NCBI GenBank assembly: GCA_963573315.1
Contig: OY752140.1
Coordinates: 2,604,001-2,668,000 of the forward strand
Length of the DNA stretch: 64,000 nucleotides
Origin: Entomortierella parvispora
Taxonomy: Eukaryota; Mortierellomycota; Mortierellomycetes; Mortierellales; Mortierellaceae
Direction: 5' to 3'
How positions within the stretch are numbered: position 1 is the first letter of the stretch; each line of letters opens with the position of its first letter. Below are positions 21,283 through 29,798 of the stretch, one piece after another. The notes beneath the pieces were generated by a model. The model saw only the letters and a list, made by a program, of their open reading frames with translations. It was not told where the DNA came from and ran no database searches. The position numbers were made by a program, and so were the translations under genes.

Positions 21283-23229
21283 TCACCATTGATTGTATTC
21301 TCCTTTCTCCCAGAAGCGAATCTTGACCCAGCTCGGAAAGTAATCTATCAATGAATGCCAATCCGTGACAGGTCCTAGGCTATCATCACCAGCATCCTTG
21401 GCTGCTTGAGCCTTGGCATTCCGTGCCTTCTCAGAAGCCTTATCCGCTTCGTATCGTGCCTGCTCTGCAGCTGCGATGATCTCTGTTGCATCAGCGATGG
21501 TTGCTGTGGTCTGCGTTTCAAAGAGGACGGCTTTTTCTATAAGTCTGGACTCTGCTTCTTCCGCCTTAATTGCTGCCTCTTCAGCCACACGGGCAGCCGC
21601 CTGGGCAAGGATCGCTGGATGCCGCTGTCTCTGCTCGATCCCTAGCTGTATCTCTCTCAATTCGGGCCAATGCTTCATCATCCAATCCACCTCCTCTCGC
21701 CCGATCTGTGCCTCTGCCAGCCCCAAAGTCGATTCACTATACGTCTTTTGATAAAACCCCAGTCGTTTTAGCCGACTCAAGGACGACAGAATGGGCAAAC
21801 CAGATTGGATGGAGAAATTAAAACCGACCACATCTGCCTTGACAAATTCACTGTACATGTAAGGGTGCCGCACACCAATTTTGAGAGATTCAAGTCCTGT
21901 CATACTCGAAAGATGGACATAGATCCTGAGGACGGTCGGATGCGCTTTTGGATAGAGTCTTAAGAGTCCTGGGTCGACAGCTAAAGAACTCTCCTTGAGA
22001 TCCGCACGTTGTAGGGAACAGCCGCCTGTCAATTGAATGGAGAGTGTCTTCAGGTTATGACAACAAACCCACGGGTAAGTCCAGAGATGGCGTAGTTGCA
22101 AACGGCTTCCATCCGAGACAGTGGGCATCGAAAAGTGCTGTAGATGGGGGCTGCTTGTTAGAATCTCCTGAATCGATTCGCTCTCGATAGGCATGCGGTC
22201 CATGGTCAGCGATTCCAGGTAGGGTGTATGAAGACTGAGGCCCTCCAAAATGAGCGTCCGCCCGAACAGGTTCATCAACTTTAAAACCTTTAGCTTGCCC
22301 GGTTTGATCGCCTTCAAACAGGCTTGCACTTCCTGTGGGTTAGAGGAATCGCTTAAGCTCTCAAACGTTTCCAACTCGGGGCAGGCGCCGGCTTTCAAAG
22401 CCACGGCGATGGCGGCGGCCGTTGCAGACTCGTACATCAAAGACTGGATCCCGAGTCGGATCAAATTTGGACATTGCCAGAGGAACCATTGGATCCACTT
22501 TGAGGAGCTGTGCCGTTGAGCAAGCCTAAACTTTAGAGACCTCATCTCTTCATGCTTCCAGTGTGTTGGACGCTCCAGCTCCACGACAATTCCCTCATCT
22601 GGAGTCAAAATGATTCCATACTTGGATTCCACTGCAAGGTCCAGATCCTGGAGAGACGATGGAAGGTTGTTCAAAATCAATCCCAAGATAGCTCCATTGT
22701 CCACTTCTGATGCGCGCACAACGGTCCGGAAGCAAAGACACGTCAGTCGATCCAGACGATGGATTTCTGTGGTGAACAGCCGAGGTATCTCAATACGCTC
22801 CCAATCCGTCGATTCGACCACGATATGCTCCAGGGTTCCATTGTTTAATTTAAGGAGTTCTTCAAGATCGTCCATCTTGTCAATGTTGTCCATTGTCAGT
22901 CCCTTCAAGGTCGAGATCTGGATCTGTCTCAGGAACTGAATAAACGCCCACCGGCCCACGTGGGCGAATCGGATCCGGGACTGATGTCGTTTCAGGGAAG
23001 CAAGGAATTCTTGAGATACTGGCCAAGGGTCGCTCTTTTTGACATTGGCCGTGAAGTATCTATCATGGATCTCGCGACGGTAGAGCTCGTGCGTGAAAAC
23101 CTGGTTCCAGGCCCAATCCACTAATGAGCATTGAGCAAGGTCATGGTCGAGGAGATTCCTGCTGATGGACGCGACAACATGCGGAATTGAAAAGAGAATG
23201 TCTCTTTGAACATTCTGGTACTGCGACAT
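21283..23229 (-). CDS. F-box-like / leucine-rich-repeat protein with C-terminal Ala/Glu coiled coil
   Basis: Single exon, 648 residues from ATG at 23229; upstream in-frame sequence is low complexity. The first 45 residues (ILFSIPHVVASISRNLLDHD then AQCSLVDWAWNQVF) fit the F-box pattern common in Mortierella-type fungi, in which F-box proteins recruit substrates to SCF ubiquitin ligases. Then about 430 residues of irregular leucine-rich repeats (for example LKVLKLMNLFGRT, LESLTMDRM). The last 120 residues are an Ala/Glu/Lys coiled coil (about 515-615), ending in a Trp-rich tail. A paralogue with a reading-frame break lies at 32687-34665. Both share WPVSQ...RHQS..IR after the F-box, FSLQSGLPIL-like segments and the coiled coil. 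The binding partner is unknown. Confidence 0.75.
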   Translation of the reverse strand: MSQYQNVQRDILFSIPHVVASISRNLLDHDLAQCSLVDWAWNQVFTHELYRREIHDRYFTANVKKSDPWPVSQEFLASLKRHQSRIRFAHVGRWAFIQFLRQIQISTLKGLTMDNIDKMDDLEELLKLNNGTLEHIVVESTDWERIEIPRLFTTEIHRLDRLTCLCFRTVVRASEVDNGAILGLILNNLPSSLQDLDLAVESKYGIILTPDEGIVVELERPTHWKHEEMRSLKFRLAQRHSSSKWIQWFLWQCPNLIRLGIQSLMYESATAAAIAVALKAGACPELETFESLSDSSNPQEVQACLKAIKPGKLKVLKLMNLFGRTLILEGLSLHTPYLESLTMDRMPIESESIQEILTSSPHLQHFSMPTVSDGSRLQLRHLWTYPWVCCHNLKTLSIQLTGGCSLQRADLKESSLAVDPGLLRLYPKAHPTVLRIYVHLSSMTGLESLKIGVRHPYMYSEFVKADVVGFNFSIQSGLPILSSLSRLKRLGFYQKTYSESTLGLAEAQIGREEVDWMMKHWPELREIQLGIEQRQRHPAILAQAAARVAEEAAIKAEEAESRLIEKAVLFETQTTATIADATEIIAAAEQARYEADKASEKARNAKAQAAKDAGDDSLGPVTDWHSLIDYFPSWVKIRFWEKGEYNQW

Positions 23230-23646
23230 CGTCCCACGGGAAAAAAGGAAAAAAGGAATGAAAGAAGGGAGAGAAGGCAAAAAGAGGGAAAGAATGAGCG
23301 ATGGCGATGCGAAGCAAGGGATGCACGCCGTGCCTTTTTTTGTTTTTGTCACACTACAAGCTTCGCCTTTCAAATGGACACGGAAATAAAAAGGCCAAAA
23401 TTTGACAGAGGGCTGCACTTTTGCCAGCGCTTTTGCCCTCTTGCACGGAATATTGTTGTCTACGGGTTTCTACTTGGATTTGCAAAAGTACAGGTGCTAG
23501 AAGGTAAAATGTCCTGCATCAGAGGCTGTATGATGGTGGTGAGACGACGAGTATCCTAGGTGCTAATGAAGTTTCTCGGCTTTGAACTTCTTCTGTGTGC
23601 AGCTCATATGGGTGAGGACATGGCTCCTGGACAGGGTCCAGATCCC
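23230..23646. other. Intergenic region
   Basis: Upstream of the minus-strand F-box/LRR gene and downstream of the minus-strand gene ending at 23647. An A-rich/pyrimidine-rich leader is seen near 23235-23290. No gene recognised. Confidence 0.4.
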
Positions 23647-24561
23647 TCACAGCCTCCCTTCCTGCTGTGTCATATCTCGAAGCATAGGATGCCAACCCGG
23701 TTCAAATGCACTTTCGCTCGCAGCAAAAGCGTCCACAACAATCCCCAGTCCCACAGAGGTATCCCGGGCTTGGTAATCAGGCAAGACTTCATTGTCTGAG
23801 GCTGAACCTGCAGTGACCACAGCGACGAACGGTGTCCTGCTTGATCGCTTTCTCCCTTGAGCTCGCACCGTCTGATGCATGCCATTGCTCTCGACAATAT
23901 CGCTGCCGGTGATCAGGTCTTCGTGACCACGAAGGATATCACGGAAATCCCCGTGAAGAGCAATGTTCGGGACGTAGTGATGAACTGTCATAGCCCTCTC
24001 CCGTCTCTGCTGCTCCTTGAGCTCCAATACCTCCTGTTCCTGCTCGATCCGCTGAAGAAAAGAGTGGTCCCGGCCCATCCTGAAGAACAGCACACCTTCA
24101 AGGACAATCAGGAGAGCATTGAGGATAGCCACGCACCCGGTAAAATATTGCATATAACAGTGGATCGGAATAAATCGATGCGTCTGTCGAAACCGTTCTA
24201 TCCGAAGAAAGACCATGGTTGCAAGAACTAGATGGACGACAGCCAAAACCATTCCTGTACCAAACTTCACCCAAGGGATAGTCGAAGACGACGGGCGAGG
24301 GCTTCTTGGACGCGATGTGGGGATGGAGTCGATATCCTGTCGGATCACGAAGAGAATATCGGCACAGCAAGCAAGGAGGAAGCAGGACAGGCACAGGAGG
24401 AGAACTAGACTGTGCAAGGCCAATTGAGGGTAATACAGGTACTCGTTTGGGTCACCGTCTGTGAACGTGGGCAAGCCTGAGAGAACAATGATGAGACTGG
24501 TGGCTGCAAGGATGCCGATCCCAGTTCGAAGACAGGGTATTAATGAGTACGGGTTCTCCAT
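23647..24561 (-). CDS. Four-helix membrane protein with LPxY tail (family member 5)
   Basis: Intron-free, 304 residues, starting MENPYSLIPCLRTGIGILAA. Helices at about 10-30, 47-72, 96-117 and 135-160; the fourth is LNALLIVLEGVLFFRMGRD. A charged Gln/Glu/Arg helix follows directly (EQEVLELKEQQRRERAM). The tail carries EVLPDYQARDTS, then IVVDAF, with Asp fourteen residues after the Tyr. The N terminus (NPYSLIPCLRTGIGI) parallels NPYKSLPSLRVGMGL in the next minus-strand member, so these two are the closest pair in the block. Function unknown; a PY-motif-regulated membrane protein is the working guess. Confidence 0.75.
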   Translation of the reverse strand: MENPYSLIPCLRTGIGILAATSLIIVLSGLPTFTDGDPNEYLYYPQLALHSLVLLLCLSCFLLACCADILFVIRQDIDSIPTSRPRSPRPSSSTIPWVKFGTGMVLAVVHLVLATMVFLRIERFRQTHRFIPIHCYMQYFTGCVAILNALLIVLEGVLFFRMGRDHSFLQRIEQEQEVLELKEQQRRERAMTVHHYVPNIALHGDFRDILRGHEDLITGSDIVESNGMHQTVRAQGRKRSSRTPFVAVVTAGSASDNEVLPDYQARDTSVGLGIVVDAFAASESAFEPGWHPMLRDMTQQEGRL

Positions 24562-25853
24562 GTGGTGTACTCCGTAAATTGAAAGAAGAGAAGGCTGTGG
24601 AGGGGCAACAGTGGGGAAGTGCAGGAAAGTGAAGGAGATGCATAGATCTCAGCCGGAACCTGCACGTTGCTTTTAAGAGGTTACCAGAAAACCAATGTCG
24701 AGTGACCAGGTGAACCTTACTCGTGATAGAGGTGAGACGGATTCTAGCGTGTGCACATGAAGACCGAGGATGGAAGGAATGGACGTTCTACGTTCCTGAC
24801 GTAACATTGGGTCTGTTTATCTCGTCTTCTCGTGCGGTGCATCCAACAGGGTACAGACGACGGCACAGTCTCTCCATACAATTCCTCTCCAAAGAAACTT
24901 GCCGCAGAGACCATAACAGAACCTCTACGCAGAAGTAGCTGTCCCCGAGGCCGCCGGACCAGATACACGATCCAGAATGTCACCCCGCTCTTGCTCCCAG
25001 TACTGGCCACAGACGATCACATTAGCAATACCGAAGTCAGCAGCACCGACAGGGAGACAAGGGTGGCTACATGGTTACAAAGAGTTGTAGCGCGCTACAA
25101 AGAAGACAAATGGTCCAACAGTTTCCTTGTTGCGATTGCCCAATTTAAAAGACACTGATGACAAATCCTCTGACGCTTCCACGGCAGACACTCTTGTTGC
25201 TCACATTAACACCAAAACATCGCCGCCAAAAGAAGCCACCGAGCTGATTGTTATAGTTCCCACCATCTCCCGACCTTGCGATTAATGGCCATCCGACTCG
25301 CGTCTCAATCGACGGTGGCGCATAAAACAATGTCATGGGTCCGCTGTTTGCAGTGATGGATGTGAATGGGTGGATGGGCTGTGGATCTTCTTTTTTGGAG
25401 AGGGTAGTCATGTCGGAGTATGTTTCTGTCTTCTGTGTGCCTAGTATCTACGAGTCAGCCGGCGTAGTCTACACATGGGTGTGGAAGATTGCCTCTTTTC
25501 GCCTCAGATGGCCCGAGGGACTATGTTTTGCCGTAAAAAAATGGGCCCGTGAAATTGAAATGCATGCAAAAAAATATCGCCGACACGCGTCGCGCGTCTT
25601 TTGACTTTTGTCTCGAGGCCAAAAGTATCTCTCAAAGAGCAGCGCAGTCGTCGAGAGCCCTTTTCCCGCTACATCCTAACTAGGAGATCCATCTTCAATT
25701 GACGCCAACGGATGACCTCTTTGACCAGGCGTGGTACAAGATCAGCCACAGTTGGATTTCTATATCTACTCTTGTTTTTTTCCCTCGTTTTTCTTCCTCA
25801 TCCACACTGTCTTTTTTCCCCCCTCAAGCACAGCCAGACATCACATAATCCTA
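24562..25853. other. Intergenic region, 1.3 kb
   Basis: Divergent region between family member 5 (-) and the AtaL-like gene (+). An open frame at 24832-25158 (+) has no recognisable family or motif and is not called. A pyrimidine-rich leader precedes 25854. Nothing else was supported. Confidence 0.4.
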
Positions 25854-26449
25854 ATGGTCTCCACTAACTTCTCATTCACTACCCCCGTCAACCCCCCAGG
25901 CGCAGAGCCTGTTCTCACGCGCTCCCAAGTTTGGGCCGGTCTCCAGCGCAAGGTTCGCCATGCTGACGAGTTTGTTCCCATGATCCTCACTTGTGAAGTC
26001 GTTTCTGAAGAAGCCAATGTCGTAACCCGGGTCATCACTGTCGAAAACGGCAAGTCCCCGATTCGAGAGGTCTGCACTGAATACGAGCCCTGCCGAGTCG
26101 AGTTTGTTTTGGACGATAGTTCCAAGGTGCATCACCTCCTCGGTGTAGGAATGTCGCCCGACAACACTGAATCGGAGGATCTCTACTTGACCTATGCTTT
26201 CGAATGGACAGTGCCCCAGGGTATCACAAAGGGAACCCCGCAGTGGGACGAAATGATCGTGAAGCACACCAAGGTAGGAACCCCCCCTTTCTTCAGATCT
26301 CTCAGGGATTGTGGCCTAGATCAAAGCAAAAAACTAAACCTCCGTTCCTTTCTTACGTCTCGAACCTTCAAAAATCGTAGATGTCAACCGGATCCCTCTT
26401 GAACAGCGTCAAAGTCTTGAGGAGTATGGCTTTGGATGGGCGAATTTGA
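25854..26449 (+). CDS. AtaL-like (DUF1857) START/SRPBCC-fold protein
   Basis: Exons 25854-26273 and 26381-26449, 162 residues. Family features are TRSQVWAGLQRKVRHADEFV, CEVVSEEANVVTR, and the central YLTYAFEWTVPQG strand. The C-terminal helix (SVKVLRSMALDGRI) comes from the 23-codon second exon. The fold is the helix-grip SRPBCC fold that binds hydrophobic ligands; the founding AtaL protein is from a fungal natural-product context, but most members have no established reaction. Length fits the family (about 150-165). Expected in the cytosol, with no signal peptide. It sits between two minus-strand membrane genes with no evident functional link. Confidence 0.85.
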
Positions 26450-26713
26450 TTTCCACTGCGCAGCTAACGCGATATATTTTTTTTTCTGGAGAGAGTTCTC
26501 TGGCCATCCAACTGTCCTTGCAATTCCACAATAAAATACGGCACCTCTAGAACTGTTCCCCTCTTTTGTTGAAATGGTCATTGACGGTCCAAATCAAGGT
26601 TGGTCTTTAAGCAATCCGAAACAAGGGCCAAATCCAGTCAATCTAAAAGACATTCTGTGCGCCCATGTCCTTTTGAGTGCACTCTGAATCTGCTGTGCTC
26701 AGCCACGAACCCC

Positions 26714-26745
<32 letters not shown>

Positions 26746-26883
26746 GGCAAAAACGCCACCCTTTCAAAATTCAGTCAACTGTCTGGCAACGCTTTTCTTT
26801 CGTTTTGAAGAGAGTGGGAATTATATTTACAGCTATGGCTCTACAAAAAAAGCGACGAGTACTGTACTCGTAAGCCCAGTTAC
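26450..26883. other. Convergent 3' region with long T tract
   Basis: Between the AtaL-like gene (+) and family member 6 (-). Contains a homopolymer of about 27 T (26718-26745). No coding sequence recognised. Confidence 0.45.
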
Positions 26884-27738
26884 TTAGGGGGTGGCTGTGG
26901 TGGTGGAGCCAGGGGCCTCGTGCCGGCTATACACATCTACAACTGTACCACCACGATGGTCTTTTGCTGTGTAGACGGGCAAGAGATCTCCGGCCATCGT
27001 CTCTTCAATTTGGGGTTCCTGCGCTGCCAGGGACAGGTCGGGTCGATACTCGGTCACCGCCAGAGGGATCGCGCCAGCATTTTGAATTTCCAATCGTACC
27101 AGTCGCAGCTTCTCCTTGGTTTCTCGTCTCTCCCTCCTGGCGGCCAGGAAGACCGTGTCACGGCTCATTTTCCAAGTCAAGTAACCCTCTTTTGCAATAA
27201 AAAAAGAGTTTACGATCAGGAGGGCAGCTGTGAGAATCTGAAAGTAGCAAAGGGCTTGAGAGTACAACTGGCCGTCAAGAGCAAGACAGGCAGAATGGCC
27301 TTCAGATCGCAGGGTTCCAATCTTGACAAGCAGCCAAATCCCGAGAGCCAAGTGCGCAATGGCAAGGGTTGATCCAAAAGCGAGTCGAAAAGTATACCAG
27401 TGGCGAGTGAGTGTTGATTTTTCAGAAGAGGATGAAGTTGTGGTTGTTGTTGTAGCTGCTGCTGTTGAAAGATGGGCAGATGATGAAGTTTTGGGCTTGC
27501 TGTTGCTGAAAACACCTTGGATGACCCAGACCAAGCAGACGATTAAACAGAGACCGAGGCCGAGTCCATCGAGAATAAACTGCAATAGGGCCAGAAATTC
27601 GTCCTTTTGAAGTTGAGTGACAGAGAGATGGTTCAGGACAAGGACGCACAAGTTTCCGAAACTGATGAGCCCCATGCCCACCCGAAGACTGGGTAGCGAT
27701 TTGTAAGGGTTTGGGTTCTTTCTTATGGAGCAGATCAT
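26884..27738 (-). CDS. Four-helix membrane protein with LPxY tail (family member 6)
   Basis: Intron-free, 284 residues from the ATG at 27738; an upstream in-frame extension begins with GTG and is not used. Helices: GLISFGNLCVLVLNHLSV (about 21-40), LLQFILDGLGLGLCLIVCLVW (about 49-72), TLAIAHLALGIWLLVKIG (about 121-139) and ILTAALLIVNSFFIAKEGYL (about 165-186), followed by WKMSRDTVFLAARRERRETK. A Ser/Thr-rich linker with a poly-Thr run separates helices 2 and 3. The tail has GDLLPVYTAKDHRGG, then TVVDVYS with Asp twelve residues after the Tyr. Closest to the 23647-24561 protein. A TATA-like box lies about 110-120 bases upstream. Confidence 0.75.
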   Translation of the reverse strand: MICSIRKNPNPYKSLPSLRVGMGLISFGNLCVLVLNHLSVTQLQKDEFLALLQFILDGLGLGLCLIVCLVWVIQGVFSNSKPKTSSSAHLSTAAATTTTTTSSSSEKSTLTRHWYTFRLAFGSTLAIAHLALGIWLLVKIGTLRSEGHSACLALDGQLYSQALCYFQILTAALLIVNSFFIAKEGYLTWKMSRDTVFLAARRERRETKEKLRLVRLEIQNAGAIPLAVTEYRPDLSLAAQEPQIEETMAGDLLPVYTAKDHRGGTVVDVYSRHEAPGSTTTATP

Positions 27739-27846
27739 GGCGGGTGGGTGGAGAATGGACACAAGTGGTGGGTGGGTTGGGATTCAACAATTCTTTCGTG
27801 GGGGAGAGAAGAGGATGAAGGAGCAGGCATGAACGAGAATAGGGCG

Positions 27847-27857
27847 CCTTTTTATCC
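27847..27857 (-). promoter_or_regulatory. TATA-like box of family member 6
   Basis: On the minus strand GGATAAAAAGG, about 110-120 bases before the ATG at 27738, the same spacing class as the boxes of members 2, 3 and 4. Confidence 0.5.
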
Positions 27858-28853
27858 TGCAAGACCATGCAGGAGCAGTCTGTCACTCCGAGAAACCGCA
27901 GAGCGCTCTGACCCCAGGGCGAAGTGTTTCTGGATATTCGAAAGTGGACAGGCCCAGGGTCGATTTAAGCTTTTGTCGACTCTTGACAGAGTGTTCAACT
28001 TGGACTAGCCCCAGAGTCCTGGGGTGTTTCGCTTGGGAAAAGAGCATCTTCCTCGTCACCGAGTGAAAACCCAAGCGGCCGCGCTGTCGATCCACCACTG
28101 TCAGATCAAAACGCGTAAAAGAAACTTGGAACATCATGGACGATTGCGGTGCCGCAGGAGCAGCAAACAGGCCTTTCAGCCAGTAGCCACTGGCACTTCT
28201 CACAATGAATGTCGGTAGGACGACACGTAGTCGTTCAGGTCTGTGGGATGACAGTCTCGGAGCATAGGCTTTATTTTTCAAAACGCTCGGTAAAACAAGA
28301 CCCAGAACAGCGGAAATTGTGTTCGTGGAACAGTCCTTCAATGGCAAACAACCGTCCAAGAGGATAAACGAGGCACAGCCAGGGCGGGGTGCTTGTGCGG
28401 CCTATTGGATATAGGATCATGCAGCTTAAAGACATCACTCGAAAAGCAGGCTCTATTGTAGTTCACGACTCACAAAGACCATGGTGTGAGATTGATAATT
28501 CTTTTCGCATCCTCCCTCCGCACCCATGTACACATTGACGCCAGCAGGTTTGCGAGTCTATCAAGGGGTTCCCAAAGGACACGAGCAAGACGAGTGAACC
28601 GAGAATCGAGCCATTTGTGTACCTGATGTATATAACTTGGCACACACTGGCCTTATTGGGGTGAAGAGAACAGCGAGTGCTCTCGCGATCAGGAAAGAAA
28701 ATCCCTGAATGATGATCAAGTACAGTGCCAAGTTCACTCAGGCATGCAAATGGCATGGACGTCGTTGAGGCGCGAGTTGCTGACGTACCATCAGCTCTCA
28801 ACCAATAGGATTATTTATACAGGAAAGAGGGCGCACCGGCCCGGCACTCGGCT

Positions 28854-28890
28854 TTTTTTTTTTTTTTAAGAGAGAGAGAGAGAGAGAGAG
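28854..28890. repeat. T15 tract followed by (AG)n dinucleotide repeat
   Basis: A T homopolymer runs directly into about 11 AG units. It lies inside a 2-kb gene-free stretch. Confidence 0.9.
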
Positions 28891-29798
28891 GAGACCTTGG
28901 GAATGAAGTGGCCGAGGGGAGGAGGAACGAGAAAAAGGATGAAAAAGAAAGAGACGAGAGTCAAAGAGAGAGTGGGCAGGAAGGAGCCAGAGTGCAACGC
29001 AACCCAGCATTTGAGGAAGCAGCCAAGAGATATGGCGGAAGCACCAGGCTGACCATTGGACACAATAAGAGTTCGAGTGTATGTCTGTTTGTAGGCGACG
29101 ATGTACTGTACTATACGCTCACTGCCAAGTCAATAATCCTCGGCCAGACTCGCTGAAGTGGATCGAGACCTGGGGTAAAGAAGATGCGGCGAACAAGGAG
29201 ATGGGCAACCAACAGAGGCAAAACGTAATACATGCAACATGCAATAATTAAAAGAGAGACAGGGCGAGAGCCATCTTCGAAAGGTCTACCTTTGGAAACA
29301 GCGGCGGCGGAAAGAGAGGGCAAGGGGGAAAATGAACGATTGCGAGAGCAAGGACGGGCAGCAGAAAGAAACGAGAGCCTGTTGCGAAGAGGGAGGGGAC
29401 AAGAAGAAGAGGAGGAGGAGAGAGTCAATCTTCTTTGTATTATTGTAGCACGGTTGCACCATGCAGCCATCCACGCTCTCAACGGCCATCACAGGCACAG
29501 AAGAGCAGCTCCACTTCTGGACCGCTTGCTGCAGGCAAGCAAGCAAACAGCAATCAGCTCCAGCGATGCCTGTGAGGTCATGAATGTCATGGAGGAATGC
29601 ATCCGACGGCTCATGGTACCCATCCATTGCTCCTCCCTCTCCCTCTTCCGCTATTCTCGCGCAAAGCCATAGTCGACCGGCCTTCTTCCTTCTGCGCCTT
29701 CTTCAATCTCTCTGTCCACCCATTCTTCGATTCCTTGCCTCATCCTCCCCATCCATCTCTGGACCATCCACCTTCATTACCCACACTCATCACTCTCC

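Larger units (their letters stand above)
27739..29798. other. Intergenic region, 2 kb
   Basis: The largest gene-free stretch. Contains the member 6 TATA box (27847-27857), a TATAAATA-type element and inverted CCAAT near 28803-28818, a T15/GA tract (28854-28890), a long purine-rich strand (about 29230-29430) and a pyrimidine-rich leader into the gene at 29799. No protein family could be recognised in its open frames. Confidence 0.4.

Noticed and set aside
24832..25158. Open frame of 108 codons (+)
   Set aside because: No motif, family resemblance, leader or intron pattern; it lies in a gene-free stretch with other overlapping frames of similar length.
27739..27762. Extended start of the last membrane protein at 27762
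   Set aside because: The codon there is GTG, and the paralogue alignment begins near NPYxxLP, close to the ATG at 27738.
28463..29063. Possible minus-strand gene with TATA and inverted CCAAT near 28803-28818
   Set aside because: The frames downstream of the box show no recognisable domain, helix pattern or LPxY tail; left as gene-free.
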